NCBI RefSeq assembly: GCF_028736925.1
Contig: NZ_JAQZAT010000006.1
Span: forward strand, 1-64,000
Length of the DNA stretch: 64,000 nt
Origin: Flavivirga sp. 57AJ16
GTDB taxonomy: Bacteria > Bacteroidota > Bacteroidia > Flavobacteriales > Flavobacteriaceae
Direction: 5' to 3'
How positions within the stretch are numbered: the first letter of the stretch is position 1; each line of letters begins with the position of its first letter. The notes under the pieces were generated by a model. The model did no database searches and had not been told where the DNA came from. It saw nothing but the letters and a program-made list of their open reading frames with translations. Both the position numbers and the translations under genes were made by a program. This document shows positions 44,313 through 54,471 of the stretch, in pieces.

Positions 44313-45302
44313 TTAGGTTTTATATATCCACTTATGCTTTATTAAATTTGAAATAAATACTTTTACAAATAAAGCCAATAGTCTATAAAAAACGTTATTG
44401 TATTGTTTTTGAAAAATATCACTATAATCTATAAAACGCTGGTTGTTTGTAATATTACCTAAGGCCTTTAGTAGAACAATATGCTGTTCTTGATAATGCA
44501 TACTACAAATATTTTGTAGTCCTTTCGGAAGGTTGTATAGAGACCAAAACCCAATATCATATTCATTTATATATCTTTCTAATGTTTTTAGCGATTTATC
44601 TAATGTTCTTTTCTTCTCCAAAATTAAATTATCTTGAATCCCCTTTTGAGAAGCGTATTCAATATAATCATGTAATCCTATTAAAGAATAAATCCATCCA
44701 TTTAAAACATGGGGTCTATCAGGGTTCTTTGGGTATTCTTCAAGAATAATATTAGTTTCTTCTTGCTTATTTACAAATCCATGAACGTGATTTAATTGTA
44801 CTAAATAAGAATTTGAAACCTCAACTATTTTTTCTTCCAATGACTCACTTGAATTTTTTATAGTATATCTAGTAAGTAACGAAAGTATCTGACCCTGTCC
44901 CATGCCATGTACATAGTATTCATCAGAATCATTACTGACGTATGTTTTCCAAAATAAGAATTTTAACAAGCTATTATGGCCTATATAAATGCTATCTGAG
45001 TCTAAGTTTTTAAGAAGAAAATTAATCACTTTATCTTGTTCAGGTTCTCTCCCTATTTCTTTTAAGGCAAAGCAATACTCACATAGTCCTGAAATGTGAA
45101 CTCTTCTTTTCATTGGAGCTTTCATAACTCCATTATATAGACCTAAAGGAATTCCTTTCTCAACTTTCCATTTTTGTGATTCTATATTTACCTTGTAACC
45201 CTTTATCCAATAATTTTCATTCAATTTATCATTGACTGAATAATGATACTTAGTTTTAAAATATAAAAATAAATAATGCTTTAATTTAAAGTAAAAATTC
45301 AT
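44313..45302 (-). CDS. D-glucuronyl C5-epimerase family protein
   Basis: The 329-residue protein has the C-terminal signatures of glucuronyl C5-epimerases (alpha/alpha toroid): GMGQGQ (133-138), EEYPKNPDRPHVLNGWIYSLIG (188-209) and GFWSLYNLPKG. Enzymes of this family change glucuronate into iduronate within a polymer, as in heparan sulfate. UDP-glucuronate could be supplied by ugd in this locus. There is no clear signal peptide, although the N-terminus (YFKLKHYLFLYFKTKY) is aromatic and basic. The ATG overlaps the stop of the upstream exported-protein gene by four bases, so the two products are probably made together. Activity on this glycan is inferred. Confidence 0.78.
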   Translation of the reverse strand: MNFYFKLKHYLFLYFKTKYHYSVNDKLNENYWIKGYKVNIESQKWKVEKGIPLGLYNGVMKAPMKRRVHISGLCEYCFALKEIGREPEQDKVINFLLKNLDSDSIYIGHNSLLKFLFWKTYVSNDSDEYYVHGMGQGQILSLLTRYTIKNSSESLEEKIVEVSNSYLVQLNHVHGFVNKQEETNIILEEYPKNPDRPHVLNGWIYSLIGLHDYIEYASQKGIQDNLILEKKRTLDKSLKTLERYINEYDIGFWSLYNLPKGLQNICSMHYQEQHIVLLKALGNITNNQRFIDYSDIFQKQYNNVFYRLLALFVKVFISNLIKHKWIYKT

Positions 45303-46792
45303 TCACTAATCTTTTTAAAATAATAAATAATTGCCACCCTATCTGCCCAATATAAACTATTAATATCTACATGCCATTTATAACATTCAAATAGATCATT
45401 CCACCCCCCCCCTAAAGCTAAATAATTTATATTTGGTAACTGGTCAGAGCTCCATTTAAAATCGAAAGCCGTTTTGGTTCTTACTTTGTTTGGATTACAA
45501 GTAATCAAATTCTCTTTTATTGCTTTTGTTAGCTTAATGATATCCCCCTTTGAAAAAATATCACAATTTTCATAAATTGTCATCAAGTATTTTATATCAT
45601 GGCTCCCATAATTTTGAGTTTCATATCTTGTAATAGTACTAGTTGGGTCGTCCCAATATCTCCAAACCAAACCATGATTTGATTTTTCTACTTTACTTAG
45701 AAAATAATTCTTCCACTTATTAATTATCTTATATATAAAATCATCTCCTGTAATTTTATACCATCTAGATAACATAGCTACATATGAAAATTGCTTATTA
45801 AATGGATATACTATACCTCCTCCCATAAAGGTTTTAGCATCTTTAGGATATGAAAAATAGCATTCCCTTTCATTCTCTTTAAGATAAAGTTTAGTATTAG
45901 CTTCTATTGATTCCTCAATATATTTGTGATATTTTTTTAATTTGCGTAGTTCCTTCCTTTCTTTTAATATCAAATATGAATTTATCAAACTATTAATATG
46001 AATCGCATTAACATCAATACTAGGAACATAATAACTATTGATTCGTTCCATTTGAATTTCTTCAAGCTCAATTTTACTATTTATATTGTAATTTTTAGAA
46101 ACATAATTAACAACCCTATTTTTTATATTATTAGAAACATATGAATTCCACTCTATCTTTTTTACATCTTCTTCTAAATTAAAAAGATTTGTATTTTCCA
46201 ACTTAAAGATTTTTCCATTTCTTAAGTTATTAATAACAATATCAAAATTATTAGGATAGGTTTTTGATTTCATTAAGGATATATAACATTGGTCTATTTT
46301 CGCATCTTTGAATTCAAAAATACCTATTATTTTCCCTCTCTTATCTTTCAAGTTATAATATCCATAATTATACCTATTACCTGAAGACCAACATTTGTAA
46401 ATTCTACCATTCCACGCAATAATTCCTCTTTTATCATCTCTGGTTTTTATCAAATCATCTGTAAGCATTATATGGAAATCTGCAGATTTGTTATTTGATG
46501 ATAACTTATAAAGGAGAAAAAAAGCTTCCAATGTACTCCTCGTTTTCCAAGCTAAATCAGGCAAACCAGGATAATCAAACTTATAATCTTGTATTAATGT
46601 TTTCCAACTACCAATGTTATATTCATAAAAATTTTCATCAGGTTTTTGCCTAAAAATTTTATCCATAAAATCTAATGAAAAATCATTTGAGTCAGTTTTT
46701 AGCTCTTGGGCATTAAAAAAATTAATATATAAGAGGCTAAAAAACAGAACCATCATTCTTAAAGAGGCTTGCTTGATTAAGTATCCAAACAT
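45299..46792 (-). CDS. Unknown exported protein paired with the C5-epimerase-like gene
   Basis: With the start at 46792 the 497-residue protein has a signal-like N-terminus (basic KQASLR, then MMVLFFSLLYINFFNAQ). An ATG at 46828 would enlarge an overlap with the upstream GT gene; one at 46756 would avoid it. The C-terminal half looks like an alpha/alpha toroid: AIHINSLINSYLI, TFMGGGIVYPFNKQFSYVAM, WRYWDDPTSTITRYETQNYGSHD, LALGGGWNDLFECY. This recalls glycan lyases or epimerases, but I recognise no family. The four-base overlap with the epimerase-like gene suggests joint action on the polymer. Confidence 0.7.
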   Translation of the reverse strand: MFGYLIKQASLRMMVLFFSLLYINFFNAQELKTDSNDFSLDFMDKIFRQKPDENFYEYNIGSWKTLIQDYKFDYPGLPDLAWKTRSTLEAFFLLYKLSSNNKSADFHIMLTDDLIKTRDDKRGIIAWNGRIYKCWSSGNRYNYGYYNLKDKRGKIIGIFEFKDAKIDQCYISLMKSKTYPNNFDIVINNLRNGKIFKLENTNLFNLEEDVKKIEWNSYVSNNIKNRVVNYVSKNYNINSKIELEEIQMERINSYYVPSIDVNAIHINSLINSYLILKERKELRKLKKYHKYIEESIEANTKLYLKENERECYFSYPKDAKTFMGGGIVYPFNKQFSYVAMLSRWYKITGDDFIYKIINKWKNYFLSKVEKSNHGLVWRYWDDPTSTITRYETQNYGSHDIKYLMTIYENCDIFSKGDIIKLTKAIKENLITCNPNKVRTKTAFDFKWSSDQLPNINYLALGGGWNDLFECYKWHVDINSLYWADRVAIIYYFKKISE

Positions 46793-47973
46793 AACAACTT
46801 TAATTCTTTTTCTGCCCTTTCTGACCAAGTTAAGAGTTTTTGATGTGAAAAATTTATAGCTTGTTTAGATCTTAACAACAATTCTTCTTTATTATCAAAA
46901 ATCTTATCTATTACATTGCCTGTCTCCTCATAATTTAAAGGATTCGTATCATAGAATACATTTTCATCAATTAACTCTAGAGAATTATTTATGTTTTCTG
47001 TTAACATAACAGTTCCTAAGCTCAATGATTCTAAAAACACATTTCCAAGATTAGAAAAATCATAAAAAGAAACACTAATATCAGATTTTTTTATAACGCT
47101 AATACTTTCTTCCTTTGTTAAACCTGGTATTACTTTAACAGTTTTAGATAACCCATTATTTTCAATGTTATTTTTAAGTTCTTTATAATATTTTTTATTA
47201 ATAACTGGCCCCGCTATTATTGTGTTATAAAATTCATTTTTCTTCGACAAAACTTTTAATGCCTCTACTAATAAATGTTGCCGCTTCCAAATATCTATTC
47301 TTGCCAAATAACATATCTGTGGAGTAAAACCAATTTTATATTTTTCATTAACTTCTTCAAAAGAAAGAATATCTTTATTAACCTTGTCTATCCCGTTTAA
47401 CCAAAAATAAAAAGGGCTTTTTTTATGCCCGATCTTATTATAAACCAAGTCTCCTTTTGTACCATCATTAGTACAAATTATCGCTTTAGCTGGCAGAGAA
47501 AAAGCAAAATATTCTAATGGGTGTTTAAAAAAAATGCTTATTTTAGACTTATCTAATTTATTGCATAAGAATGTTCCGTATATCCTTCGAACATTCGGAA
47601 TTCCAGTCAAATTTCCAATGATTCCCGCAAACCCACTTGTAGAACCATGACCATAGATAACATCAATCTTGTTATTAATAATTATCCCAACTGTTTTAAA
47701 AACAAGACCAGTAATCGCACGAATGGCAGACAACCCATTTGAATGACTAAACCCATAAACCCTTATTTTGTCTTTATATTCTTTATTGATTTGAAAATTT
47801 GTTTCAATTTTACTTCCAAAAAATATAACATAAACGATATTGACATTATCGTCGTTTAATAATTTAAAGAATGTATTAGTAAAAGCTGGCATACCTTTAA
47901 ATTCAGTCTCACCTTTCAAAAAAAAACTCCTTATTCCTGTCCAAAAAAAAGATAATAAAATTACGTTTTTCAT
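46777..47973 (-). CDS. Glycosyltransferase family 4
   Basis: With the start at 47973 (MKNVILLSFFWTG) the enzyme has 398 residues. An upstream in-frame ATG at 48027 would add 18 hydrophilic residues that look unlike a GT N-terminus. GT-B features are GHGSTSGFAGIIGNLTGIPNVRRIYG, CYLARIDIWKRQHLLVEAL and the C-terminal NLGNVFLESLSLGTVMLTEN (EX7E region). It lies 87 bases after the Wzx gene and just before the exported protein and C5-epimerase-like genes, and could add the uronic acid or its neighbour. Confidence 0.85.
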   Translation of the reverse strand: MKNVILLSFFWTGIRSFFLKGETEFKGMPAFTNTFFKLLNDDNVNIVYVIFFGSKIETNFQINKEYKDKIRVYGFSHSNGLSAIRAITGLVFKTVGIIINNKIDVIYGHGSTSGFAGIIGNLTGIPNVRRIYGTFLCNKLDKSKISIFFKHPLEYFAFSLPAKAIICTNDGTKGDLVYNKIGHKKSPFYFWLNGIDKVNKDILSFEEVNEKYKIGFTPQICYLARIDIWKRQHLLVEALKVLSKKNEFYNTIIAGPVINKKYYKELKNNIENNGLSKTVKVIPGLTKEESISVIKKSDISVSFYDFSNLGNVFLESLSLGTVMLTENINNSLELIDENVFYDTNPLNYEETGNVIDKIFDNKEELLLRSKQAINFSHQKLLTWSERAEKELKLLCLDT

Positions 47974-48060
47974 ATTTCCTCTGTAGTTAGTTTCATTTAC
48001 TTTATGTTTACTTTTATTATTTGACAACTATTATTTTTTATTATACTAACTTTCAATAGA

Positions 48061-49335
48061 TTATTTGTGGTTTTTAGAAAAATGAAAAGAAAAAAGAAAC
48101 ATTACTACATAGAAAAACACCAAATTTACTGCATAAATCCATAACAAATTAAATTCGGTTATTTCAATATATCTTGGCAAATTAAAAACTAAAATTGTAG
48201 TGAGAAATAAATAAAATTGTAAAAGAAAATTAATACTTTGCTTTTCTGCAATATAAAACATATAACTTAAAGGACTTGAGATAAATTTAAAGTAATAGTA
48301 TATACATAATATTCTAGCATACTGACCTGCTATTAACCAATTTTCTCCAAAAACGAAAGCAAATAACTTGGGAGCAAATAGAAACAATATTATAAATGGA
48401 ATTATTGATAAGATTGCTAAACTTTTTGCTGTTTTTACAAATAAATTTTTACAATTACCTTTCTCTAAATATTGTTCAGACGCCTTTTGGCGAAAAACCT
48501 CTAATATTGACGAGGAAAACAGACCTACCGGGGCATCTAAAACTCTTTTCATTAAAGAATAGAAACCTGTTACTCCTACTCCAAAATATGTTGTTAAAAA
48601 GAAGGCAGGCATCTGAAAAGATGCCATATTCATAAAATCAGATGGAATTGAATATATTGGAAAGTTCTTATATCTTTTTGCAATGATTTTGGATTCGCCA
48701 ATAATTTTTTTATCAAACCTAAAAAAATTCGAATTCAAATAAAGAAGATATGAAAACGCAATTAAGTAGCCCAAAAATTCTCCTAATATCAAACCTCTGG
48801 CATCTTTAATAAAAAAAATACAAGATATACTTATTATAACACTAGAAATTGTTTTAACAACTTTCACCATAGATAATTTTTTAAACCTTTTCTGGTAATT
48901 TAAAATAGTATTAAAAACACTATACTCTGAATAGATAATTAACAAAAAAGGCAACGTATACCACCAGTCATATAAAGATTCATTAAAAGAAAAATTCTCT
49001 AATATTAAAGACTTTCCAAAAAACAATATTAGAGATAAAACAAACGAAATGAAAAAACTTATAAAAAGAGATAAGAAAACAACTTTTTTGATATCTCTTT
49101 CTGATTTCATTAATAAAATGGCCTTTTCAAACTTCCCTGTCGAAAAAGTACCAACAATTGTTAAAGTACTCAAATATATTAATAAAAAACCAAAATCTTC
49201 TGGAGTGTAATTCCTTGTCAAAATAGGTGTAACAGAAATTGCTATAACTTGGGAAATTGCAGTACCAGTCATAACCAAAATTACATTCCTAACGAATTCT
49301 GATTTAAATGATTTTATCTTTTCTAGTATTTTCAA
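48061..49335 (-). CDS. wzx: Polysaccharide flippase (Wzx)
   Basis: The 424-residue protein has about twelve membrane helices. Its N-terminus (NVILVMTGTAISQVIAISVTPILTRNYTPEDFG) is typical of Wzx exporters, and later GVTGFYSLMKRVLDAPVGLF is also characteristic. It should move the finished lipid-linked unit to the periplasmic side. It lies two bases from the 2-epimerase gene in the middle of the locus. Wzx plus Wzz- and Wzy-like proteins mean a Wzy-dependent pathway. Confidence 0.9.
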   Translation of the reverse strand: MKILEKIKSFKSEFVRNVILVMTGTAISQVIAISVTPILTRNYTPEDFGFLLIYLSTLTIVGTFSTGKFEKAILLMKSERDIKKVVFLSLFISFFISFVLSLILFFGKSLILENFSFNESLYDWWYTLPFLLIIYSEYSVFNTILNYQKRFKKLSMVKVVKTISSVIISISCIFFIKDARGLILGEFLGYLIAFSYLLYLNSNFFRFDKKIIGESKIIAKRYKNFPIYSIPSDFMNMASFQMPAFFLTTYFGVGVTGFYSLMKRVLDAPVGLFSSSILEVFRQKASEQYLEKGNCKNLFVKTAKSLAILSIIPFIILFLFAPKLFAFVFGENWLIAGQYARILCIYYYFKFISSPLSYMFYIAEKQSINFLLQFYLFLTTILVFNLPRYIEITEFNLLWIYAVNLVFFYVVMFLFSFHFSKNHK

Positions 49336-49337
49336 AT

Positions 49338-50396
49338 CTAGTGTTTAAGATATCTATTAATAGAATTAACTATTCTATCTGCACTATTTCCATTACCATA
49401 AAGCGTATCATCCCATTTTAATGGGGCAATATTCAATTCTTCCTGAATTTGGGATAGGTTTTCAAAAACTAATTTATTTGCATTGAACTCTAAAGTTTCT
49501 ACCCACTCTGTTTCCTTTCGAATAGTAACACATTTTTTCTTTAGCCAATAGGCCTCCTTTTGCATCCCTCCACTATCTGTAATTAAACCTTGAGAATTAA
49601 ACAGGTAATTCAAATTATCAAAGTAAGATTGAGGTTCAATGAATTCTATATTTTGAAAAGATTTTAAATCAATATCATATTTTTTACATAAATTTTTTGT
49701 TCTTGGGTGTAATGTCATTACCGCCCTTTTATTCAATTTATTGAGTTCTTCTAATATGCCCTCCAATCTTTCCTTTTGATCGGTATTATATGGTCTATGA
49801 ATAGTAATATAATAATAGTCGTCTGTTATTTCATTGCTGGTCTTCAAAATTCCATTATTAACGACTAATTTTACTAAATCTTTCATTATATCTCCAACGT
49901 CATGAATACCATCATTAATACCTTCTCTTAATAAGTTTTTAAATGCTATTTGACTAGGGATAAACAAAAGGTTTGATATATGGTCTGTTAAAACCCTATT
50001 AATCTCTTCTGGCATTTCTTTATTGAAACTTCTCAATCCTGACTCAATATGAAATAATGGTAAATGAAGTTTTGCAGCCACTAGTGCTCCTGCTAAAGTC
50101 GAATTTGTATCTCCAAAAACAACCATGCCATTTGGTTTTTCCTTTTCGACAATTTCTTCTATTTCAATTATCATTTTTCCAGTCTGAGCCCCATGACTAC
50201 TACTTCCTATATTTAAAGTGTAGTCTGGTTTTGACATTTTTAATTGTTCAAAAAATATGTCACTCATGTTTCTATCATAATGTTGACCAGTATGAATTGT
50301 TTTTAATTCTAATATGCCCAAAGACGCTTTTTCGAATGGGAAATGCTTAATAAATTGAGGTCTCGCACCAATTACAACTATAATTTTAGGTTTCAT
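49338..50396 (-). CDS. wbpI: UDP-GlcNAc 2-epimerase family, WbpI-like
   Basis: With the start at 50396 (MKPKIIVVIGARPQFIKH) the protein has 352 residues; the longer start at 50438 overlaps the next gene and is unlikely. It has HTGQHYDRNMSDIFF, HIESGLRSFNKEMPEEINR and LITDSGGMQKEAYWL. Since it directly follows wbpB-, wbpE- and wbpD-like genes, it probably epimerises UDP-GlcNAc3NAcA to UDP-ManNAc3NAcA, as WbpI/WlbD does, not UDP-GlcNAc. The substrate is inferred from context. Confidence 0.82.
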   Translation of the reverse strand: MKPKIIVVIGARPQFIKHFPFEKASLGILELKTIHTGQHYDRNMSDIFFEQLKMSKPDYTLNIGSSSHGAQTGKMIIEIEEIVEKEKPNGMVVFGDTNSTLAGALVAAKLHLPLFHIESGLRSFNKEMPEEINRVLTDHISNLLFIPSQIAFKNLLREGINDGIHDVGDIMKDLVKLVVNNGILKTSNEITDDYYYITIHRPYNTDQKERLEGILEELNKLNKRAVMTLHPRTKNLCKKYDIDLKSFQNIEFIEPQSYFDNLNYLFNSQGLITDSGGMQKEAYWLKKKCVTIRKETEWVETLEFNANKLVFENLSQIQEELNIAPLKWDDTLYGNGNSADRIVNSINRYLKH

Positions 50397-50424
50397 ACAA
50401 AGTACTTCAAATGTTTTTAATTCA

Positions 50425-51366
<942 letters not shown>

Positions 51367-51452
51367 TTATCTAATTTTAATGTATAAGATTAACATAGTA
51401 TTTACTAATAAAACGTATCGGTTGTAGTAATTATAAAGAACCTTAACTTATT

Positions 51453-52547
51453 TTATAGTAAACTCTTTATTTGTTTTGTTATATAATTTATTTCCTGATC
51501 AGTTACATATGGGTTCATTGGTAAACTCATAATTTCATCTGATACTTTCTCCGATATAGGAAAATCTCCTTTTTTATATTTTAAATACTCGAAACATTCT
51601 TGTAAGTGAAGCGGCTTAGGGTAATGTACAGCTGTTGGTATCCCTTTTTCCTTTAGAATAGCTTGGATATTATCCCGATTCTTTACACGAATTGAATATT
51701 GAGCCCAAACAGAAGTGTTGTCTTCCTTTATAAATGGTGTTATAACAATATCTTTAAGGTTTTGGTCATATTGTTTTGCAACATCTTGCCTTCTCTTTAC
51801 ATCATTTTCATAATGCTTTAATTTCTCCAATAAAACAGCCGCTTGGATCGTATCTAGACGTCCTCCCATTCCAATATATTTATGAAAATACCGTTGCGTC
51901 TGTCCATGAACTCTCATACTTTTTATTTTATCCGATAATTGTTCATCATTGGTAAACAAAGCGCCTCCATCTCCAAAACAACCTAAAGGTTTAGCGGGAA
52001 AAAAAGAAGTACATCCTATAGAAGAAAGATTGCAGCTTTTTTTTCCTTTATATGTTGCTCCAAAACTTTGGGCAGCATCTTCTATAACAGTTATTTTATA
52101 TTTTCTTCCTAATTCATTAATTTCATCCATATCTGCAACTTGTCCATAAAGAGATACAGGCATAATTACTTTGGTCCTTTTAGTTATTTTTTCTTCAATA
52201 CGATTAACATCAATATTATAAGTCGATTCATCAATATCAACAAACACTGGAATTGCTCCTAAAAAGGCAATGGTCTCGGCTGTAGCTATAAATGTAAAAG
52301 GACTCGTTATAATTTCATCCCCTGGTTCAACATCAAGCGCCATCATACCCAACAATAAGGCATCAGTTCCCGAAGAACAACTAATAGCATACTTAGCTCC
52401 TGTATACTCCTCTAATAAAGTTTCTAATTGTTTTACTTCTTCTCCCATTATAAAACGAGAAGTAGACACTACATCATTTATGGCCCGGTCTATATTTTCT
52501 TTATGCTCTTGATAAGCTTTTGTTAAATTAGCGAAATCTATTATCAT
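51453..52547 (-). CDS. wbpE: DegT/DnrJ-type aminotransferase, WbpE-like
   Basis: The 364-residue PLP enzyme has SSGTDALLLGMMAL (cofactor phosphate site), EDAAQSFGA with Asp157, and the Schiff-base lysine Lys186 in SFFPAKPLGCFGDGGA. The C-terminus has the GMGGRLDTIQAAVL motif. It should transfer an amino group to the 3-keto UDP sugar made by the WbpB-like enzyme. One base separates it from wbpD. Confidence 0.9.
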   Translation of the reverse strand: MIIDFANLTKAYQEHKENIDRAINDVVSTSRFIMGEEVKQLETLLEEYTGAKYAISCSSGTDALLLGMMALDVEPGDEIITSPFTFIATAETIAFLGAIPVFVDIDESTYNIDVNRIEEKITKRTKVIMPVSLYGQVADMDEINELGRKYKITVIEDAAQSFGATYKGKKSCNLSSIGCTSFFPAKPLGCFGDGGALFTNDEQLSDKIKSMRVHGQTQRYFHKYIGMGGRLDTIQAAVLLEKLKHYENDVKRRQDVAKQYDQNLKDIVITPFIKEDNTSVWAQYSIRVKNRDNIQAILKEKGIPTAVHYPKPLHLQECFEYLKYKKGDFPISEKVSDEIMSLPMNPYVTDQEINYITKQIKSLL

Positions 52548-52548
52548 A

Positions 52549-53130
52549 TTATTTAATTCTTTCTACAGTATCTCCTTTTAAAATATATTCTTGTTCGCTT
52601 TCAGGGCAGACAGCAATATTATTTTCATTAAAGCTCAAACGATGCCCATATTCTCCAACCCATCCAATCTGTTTTGCTGGATTACCTACAATCAATGCAT
52701 AAGGTTTAACAGATTTAGTAACCACTGCTCCAGCTCCTACTAAGGCATATTCGCCTATATTATTTCCGCAAATAATAGTTGCGTTTGCTCCTATTGAGGC
52801 TCCTTTTTTTACAATAGTTTCTGCATACTGTCCTCTTCTATTAACACCACTTCTAGGATTAATAACATTTGTAAATACCATGGAGGGCCCTAAAAAGACA
52901 TCATCCTCGCAGATCACACCTGTATATATTGATACATTATTTTGGACTTTAACATTTTTCCCCATCTTTACTTCCGGAGAAATAACAACATTCTGACCAA
53001 TATTACATGATTCTCCTATATTACAATTAGACATAATATGAGAAAAATGCCAGATTTTAGTATCTTTTCCAATTTCACAATTATCATCAATTATAGCCGT
53101 CTCATGTGCAAAGTATCTACTATCCTTCAT
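52549..53130 (-). CDS. wbpD: N-acetyltransferase, WbpD/WlbB-like (left-handed beta-helix)
   Basis: The 193-residue protein begins YFAHETAIIDDNCEIGKDTKIWHFSHIM and consists of hexapeptide repeats to about residue 160 (GESCNIGQNVVISPEVKMG; GAGAVVTKSVKPYALIVGNPAKQIGWV). It would acetylate the 3-amino group from acetyl-CoA, giving UDP-GlcNAc3NAcA. It lies between wbpA- and wbpE-like genes, as in known diNAcManA loci. Confidence 0.9.
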   Translation of the reverse strand: MKDSRYFAHETAIIDDNCEIGKDTKIWHFSHIMSNCNIGESCNIGQNVVISPEVKMGKNVKVQNNVSIYTGVICEDDVFLGPSMVFTNVINPRSGVNRRGQYAETIVKKGASIGANATIICGNNIGEYALVGAGAVVTKSVKPYALIVGNPAKQIGWVGEYGHRLSFNENNIAVCPESEQEYILKGDTVERIK

Positions 53131-53198
53131 CCGTTTAGATTTCTCTTTTTTTATTTTTAATCTTTATATAGAAGATCAATTAAGTCTTTTTAATAATC

Positions 53199-54467
53199 TT
53201 AAAGCCTATCTGTAATTAGTTCTTTTGGCAAAAAACTTTTTATATCATAGACAACCGCGTTATGATCTCCTAAACTACTAATATCCATGTCTCTAAATTC
53301 GTCATGTCCAACAGCTAATACTATTGCATTGTATACCCCTTGAGGCTTTTCGATGAGGTCTATTCCATATTCATTTTTAACTTCAACATTATTAGCATGA
53401 GAGTCAAATATCTCTACTTCTACTCCAAATTCTTTAAGTTCATCTATTACATCTATTACTTTAGAATTTCTTATATCTGGACAATTTTCTTTAAAAGTAA
53501 TTCCTAATATTAATGCTTTAGCATCTTTTACTCTATGGCCTTTTTTAACCATAAGTTTAATTATTTTATTTGCTATATGTACTCCCATATCATCATTAAT
53601 CTTTCTGCCAGATAATATAACTTGAGGGTGGTATCCTAAGCTTTCTGCTTTATGAGTTAAATAGAATGGATCAACCCCAATACAATGCCCACCAACTAAA
53701 CCTGGGCGAAAGGGTAAAAAGTTCCATTTTGTTCCTGCTGCTTCTAAAACTTCTAAAGTATCAATATTCATTCTATCAAAAATCAATGCTAGCTCATTTA
53801 CAAATGAAATATTCAAATCTCTTTGCGTATTCTCAATTATTTTAGAAGCTTCAGCTATTTTTATAGAAGACACTTTATGAGTTCCAACTGATACAATTGA
53901 TGAATAGAGTTTATCAACTATTTCTGCTATTTCTTCATTACTTCCTGATGTCACTTTTACAATATTATGAACTCTTCTTATTTTATCCCCTGGATTAATT
54001 CTTTCTGGGGAATATCCGCAAAAAAAATCTTTGTTAAATATTAAACCACTTGCTTCTTCCAAAATAGGAACACAAACATCCTCAGTACAACCAGGAAAAA
54101 CTGTAGACTCATAAATAACAATATCCTTAATTGATAAGTACGTTCCTACCAAATTACTAGCCTTTTCAAGGGGTTTTAAATCTGGTTGCTTGAAAGAGTC
54201 TATAGGTGTAGGAACTGTAATGATATATATATTTGCAGAACTCAGTACCTTTTCATCAGCAGTATAATTAATAAGAGGAGCTACTTTTTTTAAATCTTCT
54301 TTTGATACTTCATTGGTGTAATCAAATTCATTTCTTAGAGCTTCAACTCGATCGAAATTAATATCAAAACCTATAACACTAAAATTGTTTTTTGAAAACT
54401 CAACAGCTAAAGGTAAACCGACATATCCTAATCCTATAATAGCGATTTTATATTGATCTTTATTCAT
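53199..54467 (-). CDS. wbpA: UDP-N-acetylhexosamine 6-dehydrogenase (WbpA/TviB-like)
   Basis: The 422-residue protein has the NAD motif IIGLGYVGLPLA (10-21) and the catalytic cysteine Cys262 in PFRPGLVGGHCIGVDPFYLTH. The FDYTNEVS segment is typical of the WbpA/WbpO/TviB branch acting on UDP-GlcNAc or UDP-GalNAc. With wbpD, E, B and I downstream, UDP-GlcNAc is the likely substrate. This differs from the longer Ugd at 36001-37398. It follows rfbD after four bases. Confidence 0.92.
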   Translation of the reverse strand: MNKDQYKIAIIGLGYVGLPLAVEFSKNNFSVIGFDINFDRVEALRNEFDYTNEVSKEDLKKVAPLINYTADEKVLSSANIYIITVPTPIDSFKQPDLKPLEKASNLVGTYLSIKDIVIYESTVFPGCTEDVCVPILEEASGLIFNKDFFCGYSPERINPGDKIRRVHNIVKVTSGSNEEIAEIVDKLYSSIVSVGTHKVSSIKIAEASKIIENTQRDLNISFVNELALIFDRMNIDTLEVLEAAGTKWNFLPFRPGLVGGHCIGVDPFYLTHKAESLGYHPQVILSGRKINDDMGVHIANKIIKLMVKKGHRVKDAKALILGITFKENCPDIRNSKVIDVIDELKEFGVEVEIFDSHANNVEVKNEYGIDLIEKPQGVYNAIVLAVGHDEFRDMDISSLGDHNAVVYDIKSFLPKELITDRL

Positions 54468-54471
54468 AAAA

